Assembly (NCBI GenBank): GCA_946478525.1 | Contig: CAMLCH010000001.1 | Span: 62,001-126,000 of the forward strand | Length of the DNA: 64,000 bases | Source of the DNA: Snodgrassella alvi_G | GTDB taxonomy: Bacteria > Pseudomonadota > Gammaproteobacteria > Burkholderiales > Neisseriaceae | Direction of reading: 5' to 3' | Shown: in pieces, positions 1 through 9,284 of the stretch | Numbering within the stretch: position 1 is the stretch's first letter | Layout: every line of letters starts with the position of its first letter | Position numbers and translations under genes: made by a program | The notes under the pieces: model-generated | What the model saw: the letters and a program-made list of their open reading frames with translations, nothing else | The model's database searches: none | Told to the model about the DNA's origin: nothing

Positions 1-103
1 AAGCATTTAAGATATCATTTTATATTAAATGTATCGATTTATTCCAGATCATATATCAATTATTTAGTACCTATGAAAATTCAGCTAATTATAATTTTCT
101 GGA

Positions 104-757
104 TTAGGCTTTAATAACCAATGTTTTGGCTAAATAATCCTGAAGTGTACGTCGATTATTATTTGTTATAAATAGCATAATTAAGCAAGCTATTGGCGTG
201 ATATATCCGAAAGAAAATTCGAAAAATTCTTCATCCATATGTAATACTCTAACAAATAATAAACCTAATATTAACAAAATAATGTTAACAATTAGATTAA
301 AAAGTATTTCTCTAACTAATACAGTTCCTATGAAACCGGGGTTTTGTCCATTCTCTCCAATAACTTTAATATTCATGATCCTTTTACCAATAGACTGTCC
401 ATATTTACTCATCAAGGGAAACTGTATAATAGTTAAAATTAATAGGGGTATAAATAAATATATAAAAAAAGTTATAAAGAACGATAGGTTAATTGTCATA
501 ATTTGATCATTTGTTATTTGTTTTACTATTTGAGTGACATTATTATCAACATTATTACCAGATACTAAAATAAAAATAATTAAACCTACTATACAGACAA
601 GAGTTGCTATCAATGAATTAATTAAAGAGGCTAAAATTCTTTCCCAGGGCGAAGCTAAGACAATCTCAATCTCTTTATCCGAATTAACGGGATTATTTTG
701 ATTTACAATTAAATTTGAGTTGTTTTGATAGACATCCATTTTGTTCTCAATTATCAA
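104..757 (-). CDS. RDD family membrane protein
   Basis: A 217-residue integral membrane protein. After a polar N-terminus of about 35 residues it has the RDD-type opening (WERILASLINSLIA), then long hydrophobic segments around residues 45-65, 88-112 and 150-195. The conserved loop GQSIGKRIMNIKVI between the second and third segments is typical of RDD domains. The family is poorly characterised; some members affect ion transport or stress tolerance, so no specific function is assigned. It stands alone, facing the left window edge, with about 480 bp of gene-free DNA upstream. Family assignment is fairly sure, function unknown. Confidence 0.8.
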   Translation of the reverse strand: MIIENKMDVYQNNSNLIVNQNNPVNSDKEIEIVLASPWERILASLINSLIATLVCIVGLIIFILVSGNNVDNNVTQIVKQITNDQIMTINLSFFITFFIYLFIPLLILTIIQFPLMSKYGQSIGKRIMNIKVIGENGQNPGFIGTVLVREILFNLIVNIILLILGLLFVRVLHMDEEFFEFSFGYITPIACLIMLFITNNNRRTLQDYLAKTLVIKA

Positions 758-1087
758 TTTTATTTATGATAATTTAAATTATACATAATATTGGTAAATA
801 TATTTGTATCAAGATATCTTTTGTATTGATTTCATTTCTTGGTTAGCATATTTTTATAATTATATACAATCTAATGTATATAACCCTTAAATTTTTCAAT
901 TTTAATAAACCTAATACTCTTTATCATAATGACTATCAAGTATGATATATATAATATAGAACGCAGGTGTTAAATTTGTATTTATTTAAAAATATGCAAT
1001 AAGCAAAAAAATAATCGGAAAATGGTTAGAGATGTATAATCTGAAAGACCGCGTAAACAATAAATAATATGATAAAAGTTGAATAAA

Positions 1088-1150
1088 GAAACATCAAACA
1101 ATTGACATGACTATATTATTGATTTGTATGCTAACAATGAGATATTTACA
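1088..1150. repeat. 63-nt dispersed repeat, copy A
   Basis: Aligns without gaps to 2473-2535 with 50 of 63 identical positions (counted by eye). Both copies start gaaacat, share catgact and ctaacaatg, and end atatttaca. They flank the nusB-ribH pair. Origin unknown; it may be a remnant of a duplicated spacer or of a mobile sequence. Confidence 0.6.
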
Positions 1151-1174
1151 TATTGATTGATTTGATTCAAAAAA

Positions 1175-1208
1175 TACAATAACAGGTACCAATAAATCGA
1201 TACCTGTA
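1175..1208 (-). terminator. Possible terminator of ribH-nusB
   Basis: Inverted repeat ACAGGTA (1182-1188) and TACCTGT (1201-1207) with a 12-nt loop. On the minus strand it is followed by ATTGTATTTTTT. The stem is short, so this is a weak call, but its place just past the nusB stop fits. Confidence 0.45.
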
Positions 1209-1235
1209 TTATAAAAATTGGTTGAGTGAAAAAGA

Positions 1236-1652
1236 TTAGGGTCTTAATTCGGTAGAAAGTTTATCTAATATCCCATTGATAAATTTATAGCCATCAGTGC
1301 CACCAAAAATTTTAGTAATTTCAATGGCTTCATTAATAATGACCGGATGAGGAGTTTCGGGCATGGCGGATAATTCATGACATGCCATGAGTAAAACAGC
1401 TCGTTCAACGGCATTGAGTTCATCTTCATGACGGTCAAGCAGCGGACGAATACGTTTCATGTATTCACGCTGATTATTATAAGCACCAAAGAAAATCTGG
1501 TTAAATAGTTCATTATCTGCTTTAGAAAAATGTTCATTATCACGAATATTCTGAGCAATGATTGCAGCAGATTCATCTTTGTTGAGTTGCGCCTGATACA
1601 ATGCTTGTACCGCAAACTGACGCGCTCGGCGGCGCGGGGTAATCATTGACAT
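1236..1652 (-). CDS. nusB: Transcription antitermination factor NusB
   Basis: A 138-residue all-helical NusB. The N-terminus (RRRARQFAVQALYQ, residues 6-19) is the family's RNA-binding arginine-rich opening. The C-terminal half has the conserved VIINEAIEITKIFGG...KFINGILDKL block. NusB with NusE (S10) binds boxA RNA and promotes antitermination of rRNA operons. It lies 21 bp downstream of ribH on the same strand, the classic ribH-nusB pair, probably one transcript. Length is normal for the family. Confidence 0.97.
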   Translation of the reverse strand: MSMITPRRRARQFAVQALYQAQLNKDESAAIIAQNIRDNEHFSKADNELFNQIFFGAYNNQREYMKRIRPLLDRHEDELNAVERAVLLMACHELSAMPETPHPVIINEAIEITKIFGGTDGYKFINGILDKLSTELRP

Positions 1653-1673
1653 AGGTAACGTGTCCTTTATAAA

Positions 1674-2126
1674 TTAATATTCAATTTTTAAAAGATTGGC
1701 CATTTCCACTGCTACAAAAGCAGCCTCACTACCCTTGATAGACATACGTGCAATTGCCTGCGCATCATTTTCTGTCGTCAAAATAGCATTAGCAATCGGG
1801 ATTTGGTGTTCTAAGCTAATTTGTGATACGCCAGCAGCAGCCTCATTGGCAACTAGCTCGAAATGGTAGGTTTCACCGCGGATAACCACACCGACAGCGA
1901 TTAATGCATCAAATTTTTTGCTTTGTGCCATACTTTGTAAAATTAGAGGGATCTCCAGCGCACCTGGTACTGTAGCTAGGGTGATATCGTTGGCATTGAC
2001 CCCAAGCTTCTGTAAACGATCTGTACAAGCATGTACCAGTTCAGTACCAATCGGATTGGTAAAACGTGCCTGTACAATGCCTATACGTAATCCAGTACCG
2101 TTATGGTTTGGAATCAGGGTCTTCAT
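1674..2126 (-). CDS. ribH: 6,7-dimethyl-8-ribityllumazine synthase
   Basis: Lumazine synthase of 150 residues, the usual length. It condenses 5-amino-6-ribitylamino-uracil with 3,4-dihydroxy-2-butanone 4-phosphate in the penultimate step of riboflavin synthesis. Visible motifs are GIVQARFTNPI near the N-terminus, PGALEIPLILQ around residues 54-64, and GVVIRGETYHFELVANEAA around residues 79-97, with the catalytic His of the family in YHFE. Its substrates come from RibB, encoded at 3.8 kb, and its product feeds RibE, encoded at 5.5 kb. These are on the same strand but not in one operon. Confidence 0.97.
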   Translation of the reverse strand: MKTLIPNHNGTGLRIGIVQARFTNPIGTELVHACTDRLQKLGVNANDITLATVPGALEIPLILQSMAQSKKFDALIAVGVVIRGETYHFELVANEAAAGVSQISLEHQIPIANAILTTENDAQAIARMSIKGSEAAFVAVEMANLLKIEY

Positions 2127-2142
2127 TTTATTTCCTTATTAA

Positions 2143-2779
2143 TATTAAATGAGAGCTAAAAAAGCAACATTATAAATAATTTTCTTTCTTTAATTATAAC
2201 CCCTATACAAGATTAATTATATTGAGTTCGTTTGCTTCATTATTTTGTATAACGCAAAATCATGTATCTTTTATCAACTTATTATTTACCTAATTTTTTT
2301 CAATACGAATCAGTTCTAATTTACGTCTGTTTATCTCTCATGAATAAAGGTCTTTAAAGTATGGGAAAATACGCCTTCTTAATTATCATTAAATCAAGGC
2401 ATTGTTAAACATGTTTGATCCAACTTTTCTTTAATAATGGGAAGGTACTTTTTTGCCTTTGGATCGAATATAGAAACATGAAACAAATAACATGACTTTC
2501 TACTTAGTTTGTGTACTAACAATGGAATATTTACACTAACTCAGTATATTTTTCAGTCATGGTATTCTTATGTCTTATTTATAGCGCCCTTCTTTAACTC
2601 GATTTTCTGTTTCTGATTTTTTAAATTTAATACAATTAAATATACTGGTAATTATTTAATACGTTCATTTTTCATTATTTAGCTTTGAATGTGCCCAACT
2701 GAAAATAAATGAGCTGCGTTTGTCTGTGTTGATTAATTGATTGGGTAATTTTGACGAATCCAATGCGTAGGTAGAATGA
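2143..2779. other. Gene-free spacer with repeat copy B
   Basis: About 640 bp with no supported gene. It contains the second 63-nt repeat copy (2473-2535). The sequence is AT-rich with stops in all frames. No terminator is obvious for the DMT gene that ends at 2780. Confidence 0.6.
2473..2535. repeat. 63-nt dispersed repeat, copy B
   Basis: Partner of 1088-1150, same orientation, 50 of 63 positions identical without gaps. Identity fades on both sides. Confidence 0.6.
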
Positions 2780-3679
2780 CTATACTTTTTCTTCATTGTT
2801 ATGCTGTGATTTTAATGACCCCAGATAGATGGCTGTTAATGTTATCACTGTACCTGTCCACTGAATAAAATCAATCGGTTTATGCAGTAAAAAATAATCA
2901 ATTATGATAGCGGCAATTGGTTCACTTAATAGCAGTAATCCTGTTATAGTCAGCGATAATAGTGGGACCGCGTAGGCAACCAGTCCCCAGGCAAAACACT
3001 GCATAACTACACCATAAATCAGTATTAAAATAATATCAGTAATATTGCTTGGCCAGAGACGATGATAATCAAATAAAATTGTGGGTACAATTAAAATGGC
3101 CACACCGCCAATACTGATTAACAGCATTAATGGAAAAATAGATATTTTTTCTACTTTTTGAGCTTGTCGAATGCAGGCCATAGAAGAAGCTAATCCAGCA
3201 CCGGAAATTAAGCCGATAAATATCCCATACCCTCCCTGTAGGTTATGTTTCAGTTCTGGATAAGCAATCAATATCACGCCAACGATTGACAGTAATAAAC
3301 TAAACAATTGCAACTTAGTTTGACGTTCTCCAAAGAAAAACCAGGCTATGGCAGCCAGAAAAAATATCTGCATGCTGTTGAGTAATGTTGAAATTCCCGG
3401 TCCAACGGCATGAATACTTTCATGCCAGAATGCCAGATCAAAACCTAAAAATATACCTGACAAAACAGCAAAACGTCGGGCGCGCTTGCTTTGCGGCAAT
3501 TTTTGACCAAATCGGCGTGCCAGTATCCAGAAAACAATACCGCCAATTAATATTCGCCATAATGCGATAGCATAGGAACCGACGGAAACAAATTTAACAA
3601 TGAGGCTACCTAGTCCGAAAACAACGCAGCCAACAATTAAACCTGAAGCAGCCCATTTTTGCGGGGTCAGTTGCATCAA
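2780..3679 (-). CDS. EamA/DMT-superfamily transporter
   Basis: A 299-residue protein with about ten hydrophobic segments in two homologous halves, the EamA (drug/metabolite transporter) layout. The first half has FDLAFWHESIHAVGPGISTLL and the second SLTITGLLLLSEPIAAIIIDYFLL, the characteristic end of each EamA repeat. It is probably an inner-membrane exporter of metabolites or amino acids; the substrate cannot be read from sequence. It sits between ribH and ribB on the same strand, but is separated from ribB by 139 bp containing a hairpin, so a role in flavin traffic is only a guess. Met1 and Met2 are adjacent possible starts. Confidence 0.88.
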   Translation of the reverse strand: MMQLTPQKWAASGLIVGCVVFGLGSLIVKFVSVGSYAIALWRILIGGIVFWILARRFGQKLPQSKRARRFAVLSGIFLGFDLAFWHESIHAVGPGISTLLNSMQIFFLAAIAWFFFGERQTKLQLFSLLLSIVGVILIAYPELKHNLQGGYGIFIGLISGAGLASSMACIRQAQKVEKISIFPLMLLISIGGVAILIVPTILFDYHRLWPSNITDIILILIYGVVMQCFAWGLVAYAVPLLSLTITGLLLLSEPIAAIIIDYFLLHKPIDFIQWTGTVITLTAIYLGSLKSQHNNEEKV

Positions 3680-3705
3680 TGATGATCCTCTAATCCAAAA
3701 TCAGA

Positions 3706-3757
3706 ATAGGCTGTCTGAATTAGCTACAGTATAAGTAGCATAGTTTAGACAGCCTTA
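3706..3757 (-). terminator. Long hairpin with DUS-like arms after ribB
   Basis: Arms AGGCTGTCT (3708-3716) and AGACAGCCT (3747-3755) enclose a second inverted pair, GCTAC (3723-3727) and GTAGC (3735-3739). The left arm extends to AGGCTGTCTGAA, which resembles Neisseriaceae DNA uptake sequences. In that family inverted DUS pairs often serve as terminators. No strong T-run follows, so termination is uncertain. Confidence 0.45.
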
Positions 3758-3818
3758 AATGGTATTTAATGGCATCTACTGAACTAAAATGTAGTTCGAT
3801 TAGATAAAAAAATAATGA

Positions 3819-4904
3819 TTAATGTAATTCTTCAAAGCCGATAACTTCTAAACCAAAACCATGCAAACCGGTGAAGGCTGAAGGCTTACCAAGTACTCGC
3901 ATTCGTTTGACCTTAAGCCCGGCTAAGATCTGTGCACCAATACCAAATGTTTTACTATCCCATTGTCTGGCCTGATGTGCTCCCTTCGGTAGTGTCCTAT
4001 CCAGTAGGGTAGCACCGGTTTCAGTACGGTGCATCAGGATAACAATGCCTGCCTGTGCTTGCTGAATACGTTGCATCGCTGCGGGTAAAGACCAACTGTG
4101 ATATTTATCTTCTTGAAGAAAATCGATGGCACTGAATGGTTCATGTACACGAACAACAACTTCATCTGCTTGAGCTGGGTCACCTTTTACTAATGCCAGA
4201 TGAGTTTCGCCAGATAGCTGATCTACATAAACATGCTGGGTAAAATCTCCCCATATGGTATGAATGTTATTTACCCCTAGCTCTTCAATCAGGCACTCAT
4301 GCCGACTGCGGTATTCAATTAAATCAGCAATTGTGCCGATTTTTATGTTGTGTTGCTGTGCAAATACTTCTAATTCAGGCATTCTGGCCATGGTGCCATC
4401 GTCATTAATTATTTCACAAATAACCGCTGCCGGTGTTAAACCAGCCATTCTGGCCAGATCAACGCTGCCTTCAGTATGCCCGGTACGTACCAAAACGCCA
4501 CCTTTAACTGCTCGTAATGGAAAAATATGACCAGGTTGGACAATATCTTCTGCTCTGGCGGTAGGAGATACAGCTACCTGCACCGTATGTGCTCGATCAG
4601 CTGCAGATATACCCGTGCTAATACCATGCGCAGCTTCGATAGAAACAGTGAAATTGGTACCATATTGAGCACCATTATGCTCTGTCATTAACGGTAACCG
4701 CAGTTTATCAACAATTTGTTCATCCAAAGGTAAACAAACTAAACCACGAGCATGTTTAATCATAAAGTTGATGGCTTCAGGGGTCACAAACTGAGCAGCC
4801 ATAATTAAATCGCCTTCATTTTCGCGATTTTCTGCATCAGTAAGAATAACCATTTTGCCGGCTTTAATGTCGGCAATAATTTCAGGAATGGTGGCAATGC
4901 TCAT
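3819..4904 (-). CDS. ribB: 3,4-dihydroxy-2-butanone 4-phosphate synthase with degenerate GTP cyclohydrolase II-like domain
   Basis: The N-terminal part (about residues 1-200) is a complete DHBP synthase: AENRENEGDLIMAA near residue 25, GTNFTVSIEA near 85, and GHTEGSVDLARMAGL near 145. It converts ribulose 5-phosphate to the four-carbon unit used by RibH. The C-terminal part (about 200-360) aligns in layout with RibA, but the CxxxxxxxxxxCxC zinc cluster is absent, as is the usual HSECLTGD block (here VRVHEPFSAIDF). It is therefore unlikely to be an active GTP cyclohydrolase II, and a separate ribA would be expected elsewhere. The ATG at 4904 is preferred to the upstream TTG at 4916; the SD-like AAGGGAG lies a little far from the ATG, so the start is not certain. 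Confidence 0.93.
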   Translation of the reverse strand: MSIATIPEIIADIKAGKMVILTDAENRENEGDLIMAAQFVTPEAINFMIKHARGLVCLPLDEQIVDKLRLPLMTEHNGAQYGTNFTVSIEAAHGISTGISAADRAHTVQVAVSPTARAEDIVQPGHIFPLRAVKGGVLVRTGHTEGSVDLARMAGLTPAAVICEIINDDGTMARMPELEVFAQQHNIKIGTIADLIEYRSRHECLIEELGVNNIHTIWGDFTQHVYVDQLSGETHLALVKGDPAQADEVVVRVHEPFSAIDFLQEDKYHSWSLPAAMQRIQQAQAGIVILMHRTETGATLLDRTLPKGAHQARQWDSKTFGIGAQILAGLKVKRMRVLGKPSAFTGLHGFGLEVIGFEELH

Positions 4905-4916
4905 GATAGTAAACAA

Positions 4917-5543
4917 GGCTCCCTTGGTAAAATGAGAGCTATTTTACTCTGTATTACAGCGTATTGCTTGTTTTTATCAGCATGGATAGAAGTAGAATTT
5001 ATTTAATGGTGGTGGAAGCCAATATTATTTCATTACCATTATCAAGAAATGCTGAAGCAAAACCCAAATTGATATTTTCGATTAAGTTTATTTTCTCAAT
5101 TCAATTTAAGACAAATAACTTCCAATTGCAGATATTCTTCCTGATAAATTTATTAACCATAGAATTTGTTTGGTTTTTACTCATAATATGATGCCATTTC
5201 GATGAGAATTTTCAATATATTTTTCTTTATCATAAAATGGCTTTAAAGAGTTTAGGTTGATATTTAAAAATTATTAATTTGATAAAAGTAAGATAGATAA
5301 GATTGTCTAATAAATTTAAATAGGGTTTAACGAATATTGAATGAGATGAATTATCTATAAACTTTTAAAGAAATCTGAGATTTTTAAATAAATAAAAATT
5401 ATTTAGGTGAAATTGTAATGAAATATATTTATACTGATAGAGTAAATTATAAATATAAATAAAATTATTATATGATTTTACCATATCAATACATAAATAT
5501 AATTCATTACTTTCAGCAATTACTTAGCTAATCTTAAATTGGA
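4917..5543. other. AT-rich spacer between ribB and ribE
   Basis: About 630 bp, extremely AT-rich to the right. A 75-codon plus-strand frame at 4964-5191 exists, but its composition is low-complexity and I see no family or good ribosome site. No FMN riboswitch consensus was found here or upstream of any rib gene in the window. Confidence 0.55.
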
Positions 5544-6170
5544 TTAATTTTTATCTGCTTTGTTGCCATGCAATTGCATATATGTACGTACTGTATCAAC
5601 AATTGCCTGCGTTTGTGCATCTAATTCCAGATTAATACAGTCATTTAGCTGACAGATTCCAAATAAAGTTCGGTTCATGGTTTCAGGGATCAGATGTACA
5701 TTAAATTCATTTTCAGTAACGTCGCCGATGGTGAGGCTACAACCGTTAAGACCAATAAATCCTTTAGTAAGAATATAAGGTGCGGCAATTTCAGGTAGAT
5801 TAAACCAAACAGTACGATTGTTTTGTGTGTCTTCTATTTTGCTTATTGTGGTTGTAGTGAATATATGACCACTCATAATATGCCCACCAATTTCATCACC
5901 ATAGCGGGCTGCGCGCTCAATGTTAACAGCATCACCAATCTGTAATTGCCCTAAATTGGTTTTAGCCAGACTTTCAGCCATCACATCGAAAGAAACTTCA
6001 TCTCCAGAAATTGATGTAATTGTCAGACAACAGCCATTATTGGCAATAGAGGCTCCAATAGTCAGATTATCACTGCAACCAATTGGGAGGCGTACTTGCA
6101 TGGTACGTAAATTATCTTGCTCAATAATATTGGTAATGACACCTAAGCCCTGAACAATACCTGTAAACAT
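5544..6170 (-). CDS. ribE: Riboflavin synthase alpha chain
   Basis: A 208-residue lumazine-binding protein with two tandem beta-barrel repeats. It starts with the family's invariant MFTGIVQGLG. The first repeat has GASIANNGCCLTIT (about residues 38-51) and the second has GFIGLNGCSLTIGDV (about 137-151). It dismutates two molecules of the RibH product into riboflavin. With ribH and ribB nearby on the same strand, three of the riboflavin genes lie within 4.5 kb. Length is normal, and the C-terminal tail carries the amphipathic trimerisation helix. Confidence 0.96.
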   Translation of the reverse strand: MFTGIVQGLGVITNIIEQDNLRTMQVRLPIGCSDNLTIGASIANNGCCLTITSISGDEVSFDVMAESLAKTNLGQLQIGDAVNIERAARYGDEIGGHIMSGHIFTTTTISKIEDTQNNRTVWFNLPEIAAPYILTKGFIGLNGCSLTIGDVTENEFNVHLIPETMNRTLFGICQLNDCINLELDAQTQAIVDTVRTYMQLHGNKADKN

Positions 6171-6685
6171 ATCAATCTACTTTCAATAACTTATCATGCA
6201 CAGTAGGCTTTTGGTCTACTATCTACATAAATTTTTTGCAAATTTTAATCGTCTGCATAATATATTTATTAGCTATATGATGACAATAGATTCAACAGCG
6301 CATAAACAAATATTTGCTGATTTGATTATACTAATTTTGTTTTAATCTGCGACATTAAAATTTATGGCAGATATTGCTTTATCACAAACGAAATAGGGTA
6401 GAGGACAAATACATCCAAATAAATAAAATCGAATTTATTTCCAAGCTCAATGTTGTACTGTAATAATCCAAATTTTAAGATTTATTTTTGAAATAATAAG
6501 TTTTGCTTTACATTATATAGTTTATTTTAAAAATGCTTCATTCTGTAATTCAATCAGTTTTATCAACACCTATAAAATAAATGCATTTATTTTGATGTTA
6601 TTGAGTGCAGCTTAAAATTTCAACTTTAATTATATCTGTATCATTTTGTTATAAATTAATTCGGCTTGAAAAACATACCGTTAAT
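6171..6685. other. Gene-free spacer with a 20-bp palindrome
   Basis: About 515 bp without a gene. It contains a perfect palindrome, AAAATAAATG/CATTTATTTT, at 6574-6593. The rest is AT-rich with stops in all frames. Confidence 0.55.
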
Positions 6686-7762
6686 TTACAACCAATGCCT
6701 GCGATAAAAATATAATAACAGACTGATAATAACGGTGACCATCAATACAAGTACTACATAATAACTGTAATGCCAGTGCAATTCAGGCATATTATCAAAA
6801 TTCATACCATAAATACCGGTGAGGACATTTAAAGGCATTACGATGATTGTAAAAACCGTAAGCATGCGCATTTGTTCATTCAGATGATTAGACTGATAAG
6901 ATAAATGGATATCCATCATGCCCATTACTGTATCCCGTCCACTATCTAATGTCTCCATTAGTTGTTGAGCATGGTCATAAACATCCATTAAATAAACATG
7001 AATATTTTTGCGGAAAAGCTCAAATTCATTATGGACTATACGACCAATGATGTCTCTTATTGAAGTCAAAGTACGATATAAACTCATTGCGTCATGTTTT
7101 AATTGATGAATAGCTATGAGAAGATTTTTATTGTTTTCACTGAATAGGCGCTTGTCCAGCCCCTCCACCCGATTATTAAATTCTTCCACAGTGACGAAAT
7201 AATCATCAACTATTCGATCCAGTAAAGAGTAGGCCAGAAAATCATTACCTTTTTGCAGAATTTCTGACAGATTACGTTTAATAAATTTACGAATGACATG
7301 AAATAAGCCTAAAGGTTCAAATTGAAAAGTGATAATAAAGTTTTTGGCAAAAATCAGATAAACTTGATTATATTGTAATTTTTGTTTTTTATAAGTGTAT
7401 ACACGCGTTGCCAGAAATAAATAATGTCCGTAGTCTTCAATTTTAGGGCGCTGTTTGCGATTAAGCATATCTTCCAGTACCAGCTCATGGATATAGAATT
7501 TGCTGAGCAGTTGGTGCAGTTGTTCGCTTTCAGTTATTCCGATAAGGTGTATCCATGTCAGACAATTTTCATCAGGTAATGGAATATTATTGCTGTTGAT
7601 ATCCTCTTCAGTATAAGTATGATTAATGAATTGATTAGTTCGTAATTGAATAATATGAAGGGCTTTGACTGGTAAATTACTGATATTGCTGCGATGTACT
7701 AGACTAGGTAGATTATGAGTCTGGGCGAGTTTGTCGCTGGAAACATGTGCCTCAATAGTCAT
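6686..7762 (-). CDS. corA: CorA-family divalent metal transporter
   Basis: A 358-residue CorA-type Mg2+/Co2+ channel. A long cytosolic N-terminal domain is followed by two C-terminal transmembrane helices. The signature YGMNFDNMPE, with GMN at residues 319-321, lies between TM1 (about 297-317) and TM2 (about 336-352), and the tail is basic (YRRHWL). The polar N-terminal extension of about 40 residues is longer than in the shortest members. It begins 22 bp downstream of the ppx/gppA stop on the same strand, so the two are probably cotranscribed. Confidence 0.93.
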   Translation of the reverse strand: MTIEAHVSSDKLAQTHNLPSLVHRSNISNLPVKALHIIQLRTNQFINHTYTEEDINSNNIPLPDENCLTWIHLIGITESEQLHQLLSKFYIHELVLEDMLNRKQRPKIEDYGHYLFLATRVYTYKKQKLQYNQVYLIFAKNFIITFQFEPLGLFHVIRKFIKRNLSEILQKGNDFLAYSLLDRIVDDYFVTVEEFNNRVEGLDKRLFSENNKNLLIAIHQLKHDAMSLYRTLTSIRDIIGRIVHNEFELFRKNIHVYLMDVYDHAQQLMETLDSGRDTVMGMMDIHLSYQSNHLNEQMRMLTVFTIIVMPLNVLTGIYGMNFDNMPELHWHYSYYVVLVLMVTVIISLLLYFYRRHWL

Positions 7763-7784
7763 AGGAAGTCCTTCAAAATTAGAT

Positions 7785-9284
7785 TCAGATCACGTGTATT
7801 TCAAGCTGTAATCCAATTTTCTTCCATAAAACAGATTCTTGCAATAAGGCACTTGCAGTCAATGGGTTTTCTGATAACCAGTTTTTCTCTAATGTAATGT
7901 TTAATTGACGCTGGTTTTTTTGATAATTTATAACACAGTTATCTAGAGGAATAGCTATATTCTGTCGTGCTCTGCAGAAGAGAGTAGCCAAACGAAGTGC
8001 CAAAATAGCCAGCCACAATATCTCTTGATTTGTGTATTCTGCAATTTTACGTAAATCTCCACGCTGACCCAAAATTAATGTCGCCAAAATATGTTGTTCC
8101 TTACGCGAAAATCCAGGCATATCAGCCTGCTCAAGAATATAAGCAGCATGCTTGTGATAACCCGTATGGGAAATATCCAGTCCTATTTCGTGTATTTGTG
8201 CTGCCCAACAAATAAGCTGATGCCAGTATTCTTTATGATTAAGAGGTAAATTAGCAATCAACCGATTAAATATATTATCGGCAAGAATTTTTACTCGCTG
8301 CGCCTGTTTTTTATCAACATGGTAGCGATATTGAAAATCAACAATGGTTTGGTTGCGCATATCATCGCCTAACTGGCGACCAATCATGTCATAAAAAACC
8401 CCATCGCGTAGTGCCGCATCTGTAACCGTCATCTCACTGATATCCAGTTCGGTAAAAGCGGCCATCATTACCGCCAACCCACCGGCAAATACTTCCATAC
8501 GATCGTTTTTCAGACCCTCTAAGCGAGCTTTTTTGATGTTTCCGGCAGTAATAATGCGATCGGCAAATTTTTGCATCTGTTCAAGTGTAATTGCATCAGT
8601 GGCAGAGTTATCAGCTGAAATGACATCACGAATAGAACGTGCTGAACCAGAAGTACCGATTGCACTTTTCCAGCCAATCTTTTTTAATTCCTGACTGATT
8701 CTTTGAATTTCTGCTCGAGCTGCATTTACAGCAGCCTGAAAATTTTTATGGCTAATTTTGCCACGCGGAAAAAAGCGCATACTATAGGACACGCATCCCA
8801 GATTGAGACTTTCAGTGATTTCTGGTTGTAAATCATGTCCAACAACAAACTCAGTTGAACCACCACCGATATCAATTACCAGCATATTTTCTGTTCTCGG
8901 CGGTAAAGTATGTACTACGCCGGTATATATCAAACGTGCTTCTTCTCTTCCGGCAATAATATCAATCGGGAAACCTAATTTTTCTTCTGCCTGCGGTAAA
9001 AACTGATCAATATTTTTGGCGACACGAAATGTATTAGTAGCTACTGCTCGCACTTGATCAGGAGCAAAGCCACGCAATCTTTCCCCGAATCTGGCTAAAC
9101 AATTTAATGCTCTTTGTTGAGAAGCGACATCAAGAATCTTATGCTCATCCAAGCCTGCTGCCAGCCTAACCATGTCTTTTATCGAATCGACAACCTGCAA
9201 AGAACCGTTCTGTACATGGCAAATTTGCAATCGAAAACTATTAGAGCCCAGATCTACTGAAGCAAGCATATCGTGTGCAGTCAT
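7785..9284 (-). CDS. ppx: Exopolyphosphatase / pppGpp phosphohydrolase (Ppx/GppA)
   Basis: A 499-residue member of the Ppx/GppA family. The actin-like ATPase fold is shown by the phosphate-1 motif SVDLGSNSFRLQI (about residues 9-21) and the phosphate-2 motif IDIGGGSTEFVVG (about 141-153). An HD-like helical domain follows (WAAQIHEIGLDISHTGYHKHAAYIL, about 365-390). It degrades polyphosphate and possibly pppGpp; sequence alone does not separate the two activities. A Ppk2 and a SpoT are encoded elsewhere in this window. It is upstream of corA, probably in one operon. Confidence 0.93.
   Translation of the reverse strand: MTAHDMLASVDLGSNSFRLQICHVQNGSLQVVDSIKDMVRLAAGLDEHKILDVASQQRALNCLARFGERLRGFAPDQVRAVATNTFRVAKNIDQFLPQAEEKLGFPIDIIAGREEARLIYTGVVHTLPPRTENMLVIDIGGGSTEFVVGHDLQPEITESLNLGCVSYSMRFFPRGKISHKNFQAAVNAARAEIQRISQELKKIGWKSAIGTSGSARSIRDVISADNSATDAITLEQMQKFADRIITAGNIKKARLEGLKNDRMEVFAGGLAVMMAAFTELDISEMTVTDAALRDGVFYDMIGRQLGDDMRNQTIVDFQYRYHVDKKQAQRVKILADNIFNRLIANLPLNHKEYWHQLICWAAQIHEIGLDISHTGYHKHAAYILEQADMPGFSRKEQHILATLILGQRGDLRKIAEYTNQEILWLAILALRLATLFCRARQNIAIPLDNCVINYQKNQRQLNITLEKNWLSENPLTASALLQESVLWKKIGLQLEIHVI

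Larger units (their letters stand above)
758..1235. other. AT-rich intergenic region with a repeat copy
   Basis: No convincing gene here. The stretch holds the upstream region of the RDD gene, one copy of a 63-nt repeat (1088-1150, second copy at 2473-2535) and a weak hairpin at 1182-1207 downstream of nusB. Confidence 0.6.

Noticed and set aside
4917..5000. FMN riboswitch upstream of ribB
   Set aside because: The conserved RFN-element blocks are not present on either strand.
4964..5191. 75-codon plus-strand open frame upstream of ribB
   Set aside because: Low-complexity Ile/Leu/Phe-rich translation as expected from AT-rich spacer, no good ribosome site, no family.
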